A stretch of DNA of 8,501 nucleotides from Gammaproteobacteria bacterium (GTDB lineage Bacteria; Pseudomonadota; Gammaproteobacteria; Acidithiobacillales; Acidithiobacillaceae). The position numbers and the translations under genes were made by a program. Each line of letters starts with the position of its first letter. Position 1 is the stretch's first letter. Where the stretch lies: positions 1 through 8,501 of the forward strand of contig JAMCRJ010000034.1 of NCBI GenBank assembly GCA_023381645.1, in the 5' to 3' direction. The notes below the pieces were generated by a model, which was not told where the DNA came from, ran no database searches, and saw nothing but the letters and a program-made list of their open reading frames with translations. Shown one piece after another: positions 1 through 6,195 of the stretch.

Positions 1-247
1 GCCGGGGCACAGGCTCTCTCGGAGCGACGCTGTGCTGCCGCGACAGATCGGGAGAACGTACGCCCGGCAATAGCACCAAGCGGTCAAGCGTTCTGTGGTG
101 GATGACATAACGTCTGTACATGGCGCATCTCTCTGAAATGGTGTACTCCATACTCCCTAACGCCGCAATATACCGGGAAATCATGATACGCTGCTGAGGT
201 TATGTTCACTGAGGTCGCTCACACGAACAAGCCAAAAGGACTGGATT
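1..247. other. Left-edge non-coding stretch
   Basis: I see no supportable gene here. Two + strand frames are open from the window edge (frame 1 to a TGA at 103, frame 2 to a TAG at 70), so the 3' end of a gene could enter from the left, but neither translation resembles anything I know. The last part, 236-240, is AAGGA and serves as the ribosome-binding site of the small ORF at 248. Confidence 0.4.
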
Positions 248-388
248 ATGGCGATGGCCGAGTCTGCCGGCCCACCCGCAGCCGTAGGCGCTGCCTCAAA
301 ATCTGTCCGACCGCGTACCAAAACAAACGCGTCTGTTGGGGGAGTGTCACTTTTCGACCAAGAAAAGGACCCCGCCAGTGTGCCATAA
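248..388 (+). CDS. Small ORF (46 aa), probable IS accessory leader
   Basis: An ATG at 248 is preceded by AAGGA at 236-240 with a 7-nt spacer, a good ribosome-binding arrangement, and the frame runs 46 codons to TAA at 386-388. The product is Ala/Pro/Ser-rich, begins MAMAESAGPPAAVG and ends SLFDQEKDPASVP, with no membrane segment or domain I recognise. Its end overlaps by 11 nt a GTG at 378 that opens the next frame, so the two could be translationally coupled, as is common for paired ORFs inside insertion sequences. I infer it is the first ORF of a mostly lost IS. It could equally be a chance ORF. It is shorter than a typical gene-prediction cut-off. Confidence 0.35.
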   Translation: MAMAESAGPPAAVGAASKSVRPRTKTNASVGGVSLFDQEKDPASVP

Positions 389-486
389 CCTTCTGCAGGA
401 CCCCAAAATATTTCAGTGGTTGTACCACGTGGATGAAGTCCTTGCCGAAGAAGCCAGGACCACCCGGTGTGCCTGTGGTGGGAAGT
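378..486 (+). pseudogene. Zinc-ribbon transposase-like fragment (5' end only)
   Basis: From a GTG at 378, overlapping the preceding small ORF, the frame encodes about 36 residues that look like real protein: LLQDPKIFQWLYHVDEVLA followed by RCACGGKWHYA. The C-x-C-G-G-x-x-H run is typical of the first half of zinc ribbons near the N-terminus of several transposase-associated proteins, where the usual continuation is a basic YPRKPRG-like stretch. Here the continuation is lost: at about 480-490 the sequence changes to the frame of a different (rve) transposase. I read this as a truncated IS gene joined to another fragment. The protein family is from memory and not certain. Confidence 0.35.
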
Positions 487-1067
487 GGCATTACGCCGCT
501 GGTGATCACCACGCTGACCACCCAATACCGGGAACATCCGGGCTGGACAGCCCAGTTGCACTACGACAATCTGCAGGCCGTCCTGCAGGGGCAGGGCGTG
601 ACGCTTCCGTCCTACCCGACGATCCGTCGCTATCTCCAGGCGCAGGGACTGTTCCGTCAGGCGCGACCGAAGCGCGCCACCGCCGGTGCGATCGCCGCCC
701 GTGATCATCTGGAACGGCTGGAAGTGCGCAGCTATGAGGTAGAACAGACCGCCGCCCTCTGGCATCTGGATTTCCATCATGGCTCCCGCCAGGTGTTGAC
801 CCGTGCGGGCACCTGGGAGACGCCCATGCTGCTGGGGATCATCGACGATCACTCGCGGCTGCTCTGCCACCTGCAATGGTATCTGGACGAAACCGCCGAG
901 AGTCTCATCCACGGCCTCTGCCAGGCCTTCATGAAGCGCGGCCTGCCACGGGCGCTGATGACGGACAATGGTGCCGCCATGGTGGCCGAGGAAACCACCA
1001 ACGGGCTGGCCCTGCTGGGGGTGCTGCATCAGACGACACTGCCTTATAGGCCGTACCAGAATGGTGG
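487..1067 (+). pseudogene. rve/DDE transposase, truncated at both ends
   Basis: The frame encodes an integrase-core transposase. It opens with ITPLVITTLTTQYREHPGW (from 490), a winged-helix-like segment (LPSYPTIRRYLQAQGLFR), then the catalytic core. The first catalytic Asp is in WHLDFHHGS (codon at 769-771) and the second in LMTDNGAAM (codon at 964-966). The terminal block LPYRPYQNG is normally followed within a few residues by the catalytic Glu (KQE), but here the sequence changes at about 1064-1070, exactly where the remnant hicB gene begins on the other strand. The DDE triad is therefore incomplete and the N-terminal DNA-binding part is missing or replaced upstream of about 487. The frame stays open to 1218 only as antisense of hicB. 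The product cannot be an active transposase. I cannot assign the IS family with confidence. Confidence 0.75.
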
Positions 1068-1434
1068 CCAAAAAGCCGACCGGCTGGGTCCTCGGGTTCT
1101 GGACGCCTCGTCAATACGGCGAATCAGATTGCGCGGCAGGGTGATGTTGACCTTCTCCGTCTTGCCTTCCACGCGAGACACATCCACTTCCACGGCCGCC
1201 CAGGCGCCGTCCGCATAATCCGGGTCGGCTTGATACTCGACCAACGAACGCGGCTCCGGGAGGGGTGTGCCCTCTTCGGCCATGCCTTCCAGGTGTAGAT
1301 CAATGGCTTCGCGGACGCTGTCCAGCGCCTCATCCAGCGTATCGCCTGCGGAAAAGCAGCCCGGCAATCCGGGTACGGTGACGCCATAGCGCACGCACAC
1401 CGTCATCAGTATGGAGCACGACGGAGAATTTCAT
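1068..1434 (-). pseudogene. hicB: hicB-type antitoxin remnant, frameshifted and 3'-truncated
   Basis: Reading from ATG at 1432-1434 gives MKFSVVLHTDDGVR. A +1 frame change then gives YGVTVPGLPGCFSAGDTLDEALDSVREAI and later a NITLP...IDEASRTRGPSRSAF segment. This is the HicB layout: an N-terminal partial-RNase-H-like antitoxin domain, then a ribbon-helix-helix-type DNA-binding end. The two frames meet at a tandem GCAC GCAC (1391-1398), so a 4-bp duplication explains the shift. The C-terminus stops matching at about 1068-1073, where the transposase fragment starts. One T added to the run at 1070-1074 would extend it to SAFLA, the usual HicB ending. No hicA toxin is visible: only 43 bp separate this gene from the next one upstream. 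A shortened product could start at an internal ATG (1406), but it would lack the first strand. HicB family assignment is strong; functional status is poor. Confidence 0.75.
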
Positions 1435-1477
1435 GATGACCGCCAACCAGGCTGCATTATTAGACACGAACTCCGTA

Positions 1478-2383
1478 TCAAGGGTGATGTTGCCCGCCAA
1501 GCCCGCCCGCATGGGCCAATACCTGACGTTTCCGCCCTCTATTTAGCCGTGCCGGGCGGATTACGCGGCGCACTGTCGGACGACGAACTACCGGATGAAA
1601 CCGTTGTGGTTGAACCGGGTGATAGATTGGGCGCGGGCGCGCTATGGGTCGTCGCACGAAAGGCCGGGCCGGCAGGCGGCGCACAGGTGGGTGGAAAACG
1701 GGACTTGCGCCCTGTCGAAATCCTGGCCTGAATACTGGACGAACCACGGGGTGGATTACCCGGCCCCGCATCACCGGCCCGGCAATCCGCCGAACTGGAT
1801 ACGGGCGGCGGAATATCGGGCGCATGGGTCCGCGATAAAACGGCCTGCCCCGGTACCTTGGGATCACTTGTGCCCGCCAGACCCGGTAATGGTCCAGGTC
1901 CATACGATGCCGAAACCACCATGCGGGATGGTTCACCTGATACCATGGCGCCACCCAGGCACGCCACCAGACGAAGTAGGGATGGTAGGGAACCATCGGC
2001 GGTGGCGGCCCGTATTCGAGCGGCAACGGCAAAACGCTGTACGGAGGCAACGGATACCATGGGCCAATGTAATCCGTACTGTACAGCCAGCCATTGCCGG
2101 CCCAGTCGTAATAAAACCCATCATAGGCATAAATAAAGCTGGAGGCCGTGGGCAGGTAGTAGGCGTTGACGCCATCGCCGACGGAAAACGCGAAGTTGAT
2201 TTGCGCGGAGGCGGCGGGAGTGAAAAATGCCCAAGTTCCACAGAGCAGCAGAAACCAAAGCAATGGCGCCGGAGCGATCAGCGCCAGACGGCGCTTCATG
2301 GTGGGCAAGGCGGGCTTCATCGCCGCCATCCCCATCCCCGCCATGACCATCAGAAAACGCCGATAGCGTCTAACGAAACGCAT
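1478..2383 (-). CDS. Exported Trp/Tyr/Pro/Arg-rich protein of unknown function
   Basis: This is an about 301-residue protein. I chose ATG 2383 (second of an ATG-ATG pair) because GAGAGG lies 6 nt upstream; the frame is open further to 2491, and an ATG at 2299 (MKRRLALIAPAPLLWFLLL) would give a conventional signal peptide. Either way a basic N-terminus is followed by a hydrophobic core and an AASA-Q cleavage-like site, so export to the periplasm or cell surface is likely. The mature part starts with an aromatic section (YAYDGFYYDWAGNGWLYS, then IGPWYPLPPY) resembling uncharacterised secreted proteins with a GPWY-type block. It continues into about 120 residues dominated by Arg, Pro, Val and His (for example RRLPARPFVRRPIARPR). 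The strongly basic, low-complexity tail may bind polyanions or the envelope; this is inference. The opposite strand is also open for 406 codons, but only this strand has a ribosome-binding site and signal peptide. Confidence 0.6.
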   Translation of the reverse strand: MRFVRRYRRFLMVMAGMGMAAMKPALPTMKRRLALIAPAPLLWFLLLCGTWAFFTPAASAQINFAFSVGDGVNAYYLPTASSFIYAYDGFYYDWAGNGWLYSTDYIGPWYPLPPYSVLPLPLEYGPPPPMVPYHPYFVWWRAWVAPWYQVNHPAWWFRHRMDLDHYRVWRAQVIPRYRGRPFYRGPMRPIFRRPYPVRRIAGPVMRGRVIHPVVRPVFRPGFRQGASPVFHPPVRRLPARPFVRRPIARPRPIYHPVQPQRFHPVVRRPTVRRVIRPARLNRGRKRQVLAHAGGLGGQHHP

Positions 2384-2617
2384 CATGTACCTCTCAGCCT
2401 GATTGCGGGGATCAACCCTGTTGAGTTTGGACACGGGCTTCCAGCACATGTTCACACGCCCGCGACGACGATCTCTCTTGCTGAAAATCAATCCTGTATT
2501 CGCCCGTGCTGCCTATACGATGGCGAGGCCCTTGATTTGGTCATGGTCGCCGTGCTGTTGTCCAATCGCGTAGGGGCGGATATATCATGTCTTCATGACG
2601 CGCCAGCCTTTCTTATT
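2384..2617. other. Intergenic region upstream of the exported-protein gene
   Basis: This holds the ribosome-binding site (- strand GAGAGG, about 2390-2395) and presumably the promoter of the exported-protein gene, but I see no convincing -35/-10 pair. No other gene is supportable. Confidence 0.4.
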
Positions 2618-2858
2618 TTACACAGGCAGGTGCGGATCACAGTCAACCAGAACCTGATTTGTGTGATGCTCCCGTTCAGCAGCAAGCCTGCCGGGTGCAA
2701 GCCCTTTGCAGGGTGCAAGCCCATCAGGATGCGAAATGGTCCCTTCTTTCATGAAAATGTTCAGGTTGTTCTTGGTGGCGAAGTGCAGCAACTCCGCATA
2801 GGCTTCTGGATGTGACTGCTCGAGTGCTTCATCAAAGATGATGGACACGCAACCTTCG
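2618..2858 (-). pseudogene. Possible 3' fragment of an unknown gene
   Basis: A - strand frame ends at 2618 and reads through residues such as DEALEQSHPEAYAELLHFA and NNLNIFMKEGTISHPDGLAP. The acidic, amphipathic look suggests genuine coding sequence. Its open frame extends to 2950, but upstream of about 2860 it is simply antisense to the istB remnant, so the real gene, if any, was cut there. I do not recognise the family. A 12-bp direct repeat inside it gives a GLAPCKGLAP repeat in the protein. The opposite strand is also open, so this call is weak. Confidence 0.25.
2693..2722. repeat. 12-bp direct repeat GGGTGCAAGCCC (two copies)
   Basis: GGGTGCAAGCCC occurs at 2693-2704 and 2711-2722, separated by 6 bp (TTTGCA). 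The 18-bp period preserves reading frame on both strands. It looks like a slippage duplication. Confidence 0.7.
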
Positions 2859-3152
2859 ATGGTTGCCAAAGTGACGCTACTGATCATAGACGACTTCGGA
2901 CGCAAACCCATGCGCCCGCCCCATGATGAAGATTTACACGATCTGATCACCGAACGCTACGAGCGGGTCTCTACCATGCTGACCAGCAATCTCGACTTCG
3001 CCGAGTAGAGGGACGTCTTCCCGGCCAACCGCATGCTCGGAGTGGCCACCCTGGATCGGCTACGCCACGGCGCCTATCGACTGATCCTGGAAGGCGATAG
3101 TTTTCGCGCCCCCAGACCGCTCCCGGAATCTCCCAAAAACACCCATTCTTAA
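2859..3152 (+). pseudogene. istB: istB remnant of a second IS21-family element, with in-frame TAG
   Basis: The frame encodes the C-terminal half of an IstB ATPase. It has the Walker B region LLIIDDFGRKPMRPPHDEDL (Asp-Asp codons at 2889-2894), then ITERYERVSTMLTSNLDFAE, a TAG at 3006-3008 where the family has Trp, then the terminal NRMLGVATLDRLRHGAYRLI and GDSFRAP block, ending TAA at 3150-3152. The Walker A motif should lie about 180 bp upstream and is absent, so the gene is 5'-truncated at about 2860. It belongs to a different IstB subgroup from the intact copy at 3630-4388 (LDDWGLAPM versus IDDFGRKPM) and lies on the opposite strand, so it is an independent older insertion. No istA is left in the window for it. 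Confidence 0.85.
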
Positions 3153-3391
3153 CACCGTTCGAGACCCCATTTCAGGCACTTTGAAATGACGTCATTACGC
3201 CGCACATCGGTGGCGCTATATTGCCGGTCAGTGACAGAAGGTCCTGGTTTTTCAGCTTCATGAACAATGTTAAACTTTGCATGTCGATTATGTGACATTA
3301 TTTATGTACTTTAGCGTCATTATAAAATTTCATAGTGGCAATTTATCAACGGGAATAAATGCCGCAGTATACCCATTCAATAGAGGTAATA
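3153..3391. other. AT-rich intergenic stretch between istB remnant and permease 3' end
   Basis: No gene is supportable. It should contain the lost end of the older IS21-type element. A possible end is the CA at 3234-3235 in GGTCAGTGACA, but I cannot find its partner. A perfect 12-bp palindrome AATGACGTCATT lies at 3185-3196. Towards 3391 the sequence becomes AT-rich like the permease locus. The + strand frame at 3277-3708 is antisense to the permease tail and IS end, not a gene. Confidence 0.45.
3337..3363 (-). terminator. Weak candidate terminator hairpin after the permease
   Basis: On the - strand GGCATTTAT and ATAAATTGCC can pair with one bulged base around an 8-nt loop, starting about 30 nt after the permease TGA. 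The stem is AT-rich and is not followed by a clear T-run, so the call is weak. Confidence 0.2.
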
Positions 3392-3535
3392 TCAAGCACA
3401 CTTCACAGGAATATTTTTTAATGTTCCAACGTCTTTACACATATCATGACATTCCTTATCCAGGGAGCAACATAGGGAACATATTGGACCGTCATACGCA
3501 GGACAACATGCCATATCTTCTTTTTCATATTCGAA
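3392..3535 (-). pseudogene. Detached Cys-rich C-terminal end of the NCS1 permease
   Basis: These 47 codons plus TGA are the 3' end of the permease gene, cut off by the IS21-family element. The reading frame resumes exactly at the target duplication: TTC GAA (Phe-Glu) followed by YEKEDMACCPAYDGPICSLC and CSLDKECHDMCK, ending KCA. It carries 8 of the 10 cysteines of the restored tail. The other two (CVSC) stay on the 5' part. The same kind of motif (EDMAxCPAYxGxICSLCCSLD) is, from my memory of the family, found at the end of the permease domain in NCS1-histidine kinase fusion proteins. Here the gene ends right after it. The fragment lies downstream of istB on the same strand, and an internal ATG at 3514 could start a 40-residue peptide, but it lacks a good ribosome-binding site. 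Probably not functional by itself. Confidence 0.85.
3530..3535. repeat. Target-site duplication TTCGAA, left copy
   Basis: TTCGAA directly flanks the TG end of the element at 3536 and is repeated exactly at 6196-6201. The sequence is itself palindromic. Permease codons Phe-Glu are encoded by each copy. Confidence 0.9.
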
Positions 3536-3549
3536 TGCGCATTCCGGCG

Positions 3550-3581
3550 ATCGTGGGCAGTGATTCCGCTGATCGTGGGCA
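3550..3581 (+). repeat. IS21 terminal repeats, istB-side end
   Basis: Two ATCGTGGGCA copies start at 3550 and 3572 (22-bp period), next to the terminal TGCGCATTCCGG. In IS21 elements such repeated terminal motifs are where IstA binds. Confidence 0.75.
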
Positions 3582-3629
3582 CCCCCGAAAAGCGTACATT
3601 CTGGTCACCGCCATTTTATCCCCAGGTGG

Positions 3630-4388
3630 TCACGATGCGTCAACTTTTGGGGTGTCGCGTCCATCACTGCGACGACGCAGGGAGTCCCCCTTCAGCTCCA
3701 GTCGGTGAGCACTCTGCAGCAGTCGGTCCAGTACCGCATCGGCCACGGTAGGCTCGCCCAGATATTCGTGCCAATGATTCACCGGGAGCTGGCTGGTAAC
3801 CAGCGTGGCCCTTTGGTTCACCCGGTCATCGATGATTTCCAGCAGGTCTCGAACATCCTCGGCATTCATAGGGGCAAGCCCCCAATCGTCCAGTATGAGT
3901 AGATCGACCTTGGCCAACGTGGTGAGATAACGCCCGAAGCTGCCGTCACCGTGACGAATCCGGAGTTCTTCAAACAGGCGGGGCAAGCGCAGATACCGCA
4001 CGCTCAATCCCTGACGGCAGGCCTGATGACCCAGGGCACAGCCCAGCCAGGTTTTGCCGGTGCCGGTGGCGCCAGTAATCAGCAGATTATGGCCTTGCCG
4101 AATCCAGGTGTTCTGGATCAGTGCCATCACCTTGGATCGGTCCAGTCCACGGGAGCCGCGATAGTCGATATCCTCCACACAGGCATTCTGCTTGAGATGG
4201 GCGAGCTTCAGCAGGCGCGTTAGACGGCGTTGATCCCGGGCACAGAGTTCTCGGTCCAGGAGCAGTCCCAGACGCTCATCGAAGGAGAGATCCTGGATCT
4301 GTGTGAGACGAGATTGTTCGTCCAGAGCCTCAGCCATGGCGTGGAGATTGAGCTGACGCAGCGCGTTCAGAGTGGGTTGTTGTAACAT
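3630..4388 (-). CDS. istB: IstB, AAA+ ATPase transposition helper
   Basis: This is the 252-residue partner of the IstA transposase. IstB proteins form ATP-dependent oligomers on target DNA and stimulate strand transfer by IstA. The sequence shows an N-terminal helical region (1-95), Walker A GATGTGKT (106-113), Walker B LLILDD (163-168) followed by WGLAPM, a sensor-like LVTSQLP (about 196-202), and the C-terminal AVLDRLLQSAHRLELKGDSL block. Length and motif order match complete family members. I chose ATG 4388, with AGGAAG about 10 nt upstream; the frame also has an in-frame TTG at 4409 that overlaps the istA stop, so termination-reinitiation is plausible and would add 7 residues. It lies immediately after istA and is probably translated from the same message. 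Acts in the cytoplasm on DNA. Confidence 0.93.
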   Translation of the reverse strand: MLQQPTLNALRQLNLHAMAEALDEQSRLTQIQDLSFDERLGLLLDRELCARDQRRLTRLLKLAHLKQNACVEDIDYRGSRGLDRSKVMALIQNTWIRQGHNLLITGATGTGKTWLGCALGHQACRQGLSVRYLRLPRLFEELRIRHGDGSFGRYLTTLAKVDLLILDDWGLAPMNAEDVRDLLEIIDDRVNQRATLVTSQLPVNHWHEYLGEPTVADAVLDRLLQSAHRLELKGDSLRRRSDGRDTPKVDAS

Positions 4389-4405
4389 GCGATTTTTCTT
4401 CCTGT

Positions 4406-5947
4406 TCAATGGTAGTAGCGGGGTCCGCGGATATTGTCGTGGGCGGGTAGCGGGGCCGCCTTTTGCGGTGTCTCCGTGACCTGATCCAGTCCCTGCTGCA
4501 GGATGGATTTGACGCTGTTGGTGGTGGGAGACCCCACTTTAAATGCCCGGAGGCAGGCGGTATTCAGGCGATCTTTGCCATAGCTGCGGGAGAGGCTGAG
4601 CAAGCCCAGACAGGAGCGGTAACCTTGCTCGGGATGGGGTTTGCTCTCCAACTGCCAGCGCACCACATCCCGGGTCGCAGGGCCGATGGAGAGCGCCCAG
4701 TTCAGTAACCGTCCAGGAGTCCATTCGCTATGCCGCTGATGGGCCTTGGGCATGTGTTCCGTGAGCGTGCTGTAGCGGCCCTGGCTGTCCTCGCGCAGAT
4801 GGCTGGCCACCCGTTGCTGCTGATGGAATATTTCTACGGTTCGGGCGCTGACCAGCAGATCGATCCGCTCATGGGCCAGACGGTAAGGGACCGAGTAACG
4901 ATGCCGGTTATACTCCACGTGGTAGTCGATGCTGACCTTGGCGGTTTTCCAGACGGCAAAGACATAATCCTGCGCCGGCAGGGGTTTTAGGGCGGGTCTA
5001 TCCAAAGCCTCGAAGGTGCTTTTACGGCTGCCGGGTAGCTGCTTGAAGGGGCGCTGATTCAGATCCTCCAGCAGGCGGCGGATCTCCCTGTTGAGTTCCA
5101 TCAGCGAGAAGAACTGGAAGTGGCGTAGACGCGCCAGAATCCAGCGCTCCACCACTTGCACGCCGACCTCGACCTTCGCCTTGTCTTTGGGTTTATAGGG
5201 GCGTGTCGGAAGCACCACGGCCCCGTAATGGCTGGCCAGATCCTGATAACTGCGGTTGATTTCGGGTTCGTATCGGGAGGCCTTGGTGACCGCCGCCTTG
5301 AGGTTGTCGGGGACCAGCAGGACGGGTGCGCCGCCAAAGTACCGCAGGGCACGCACATGGGACCCCAGGAAGTCGCTGAGGCTCTGGCTCCAGGTGGCCT
5401 CGCAATAGGTATAGCTGGAAGCCCCCAGAACGGCTACAAAGATCTGGGACTGGCGAATCTCGCCGGTGCCAGGGTCAATGACCGGCACCATGGGGCCGGC
5501 GTAATCAATAAAGAGTTTGTCACCGGCCAAATGGTTCTGGCGCATGCTGCGTTTTAGGCGGCCTTTCCAGGCCCGATAGTGGGTGCAGAACTGGGAATAC
5601 TGATAGACGCGCTGTTCGTCATGCGCTGCTACATACTCTTCCCATAAAAGTTGCAGAGTCATCCCCTTGCGCCGCATCTCCGTGTGGATGGCCGCAAAAT
5701 CCGGCATCACTGGCGCCGTCACGGTGGCGGACCGATGGCTGGGAAAAAGCAGTGCTTCCAGTTTTGCCGGGTCCATTTCGGGAGGCAAAGGCCAAGAGAT
5801 ACTGGCCTGTTCGGCCTTCTGCAAATATTTGCCAACCGCTCCCTTAGAAAGACGGCAGGCCTGCGCAATTTGCCGCTGGCTGAGGCCTGCAGCATGTAAA
5901 CGGATTACTTCTTGAATTGCCTTCATGGTCATCCTCGGTGTGGGCAT
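4406..5947 (-). CDS. istA: IstA, DDE transposase of the IS21 family
   Basis: This is a 513-residue transposase that recognises the element ends and catalyses strand cleavage and joining. An N-terminal helix-turn-helix (about 9-45, AAGLSQRQIAQACRLSKGAV) is followed by a linker and the rve catalytic core with Asp148 (LFIDYAG), Asp214 (LVPDNLKAAV) and Glu260 (KAKVEVGV), an intact DDE triad. The C-terminal part (about 330-440) includes the VSIDYHVEYNRHRYSVPY beta-rich segment usual in IstA. ATG 5947 is chosen because AGGAGA sits about 6 nt upstream and the HTH starts just after it; the longer open frame to 6037 lacks support. The stop overlaps the alternative TTG start of istB. Transcription must start within the 248-bp leader, among the ATCGTGGGCA repeats, so IstA binding there could repress its own promoter; that is inference. 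Confidence 0.94.
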   Translation of the reverse strand: MPTPRMTMKAIQEVIRLHAAGLSQRQIAQACRLSKGAVGKYLQKAEQASISWPLPPEMDPAKLEALLFPSHRSATVTAPVMPDFAAIHTEMRRKGMTLQLLWEEYVAAHDEQRVYQYSQFCTHYRAWKGRLKRSMRQNHLAGDKLFIDYAGPMVPVIDPGTGEIRQSQIFVAVLGASSYTYCEATWSQSLSDFLGSHVRALRYFGGAPVLLVPDNLKAAVTKASRYEPEINRSYQDLASHYGAVVLPTRPYKPKDKAKVEVGVQVVERWILARLRHFQFFSLMELNREIRRLLEDLNQRPFKQLPGSRKSTFEALDRPALKPLPAQDYVFAVWKTAKVSIDYHVEYNRHRYSVPYRLAHERIDLLVSARTVEIFHQQQRVASHLREDSQGRYSTLTEHMPKAHQRHSEWTPGRLLNWALSIGPATRDVVRWQLESKPHPEQGYRSCLGLLSLSRSYGKDRLNTACLRAFKVGSPTTNSVKSILQQGLDQVTETPQKAAPLPAHDNIRGPRYYH

Positions 5948-6195
5948 CCTGGATCTCCTGTAAAAAGAGCCAAGGATGCTGTTTAACCCAATGAATGACC
6001 AGAATGTTTTCTTTTCGCCAAGGGGAAACCGGGACAACGTTCCGGCATCGTGGGCAGTGATTCCGCCATCGTGGGCACCGATTCCGGAAAATCCACAAAA
6101 GTGCCCACGATCAATCGTAATGGCTGCCCACGATCATTCAGAATCACTGCCCACGATCAAACGGAATGGGTGCCCACGATGCCCCGGAATACGCA
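5948..6195 (-). promoter_or_regulatory. istAB leader and complex transposase-binding end
   Basis: This 248-bp stretch has no gene. It holds six ATCGTGGGCA motifs: four in outer-end orientation (as the + strand complement TGCCCACGAT at 6102-6111, 6125-6134, 6148-6157 and 6171-6180) and two oppositely oriented ones (6047-6056, 6068-6077). The istA ribosome-binding site is at about 5954-5959. The istA promoter should be here, but I cannot name a clear -35/-10 pair. Confidence 0.6.
6047..6157. repeat. Long imperfect inverted repeat inside the IS leader
   Basis: The 17-mer ATCGTGGGCAGTGATTC at 6047-6063 is matched by its exact reverse complement at 6141-6157. The same sequence, extended to 20 bp as ATCGTGGGCAGTGATTCCGC, is present at the other end of the element (3550-3569) and at 6047-6066. 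The transcript could fold into a large hairpin ahead of istA. Confidence 0.8.

Larger units (their letters stand above)
3536..6195 (-). mobile_element. Complete IS21-family insertion sequence (2,660 bp)
   Basis: The ends are 5'-TGCGCATTCCGG (3536-3547) and, read inward from 6195 on the - strand, TGCGTATTCCGG, giving the TG...CA termini usual for IS21 elements. Both ends carry repeats of ATCGTGGGCA, the multiple terminal binding sites characteristic of this family: two at 3550-3581 and four inverted ones at 6102-6180, plus two extra copies at 6047-6077. It contains istA and istB with overlapping stop and candidate start. A 6-bp TTCGAA duplication flanks it. Both genes are intact and the host gene is restored by its removal, so the insertion appears recent and the element may still be active. 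Confidence 0.93.

Noticed and set aside
181..1071. 296-codon - strand ORF
   Set aside because: It is antisense to the rve transposase fragment, which shows clear catalytic motifs on the + strand.
1435..1512. hicA toxin upstream of hicB
   Set aside because: Only 43 bp lie between the exported-protein gene and hicB, and the translated stretch (GNITLDTEFVSNNAAW) has no HicA features.
1595..2815. 406-codon + strand ORF
   Set aside because: It is antisense to the exported-protein gene. It lacks a ribosome-binding site and recognisable domain and looks like a codon-bias shadow.
3185..3196. Palindrome AATGACGTCATT as an operator
   Set aside because: Perfect 12-bp palindrome, but it lies in IS debris with no adjacent promoter or gene start, so no function can be argued.
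3277..3708. 143-codon + strand ORF
   Set aside because: It runs across the permease tail, the target duplication, the IS end and the istB 3' end, all explained on the - strand.
5948..6037. N-terminal extension of IstA to 6037
   Set aside because: ATG 5947 has AGGAGA at proper spacing and precedes the helix-turn-helix; the extension reads through the IS leader.
6047..6181. CRISPR-like array of short repeats
   Set aside because: The repeated unit is only about 10 bp, occurs in both orientations, spacers are 10-25 bp and partly alike, and the copies sit at the ends of an IS21-family element. They are transposase-binding repeats.
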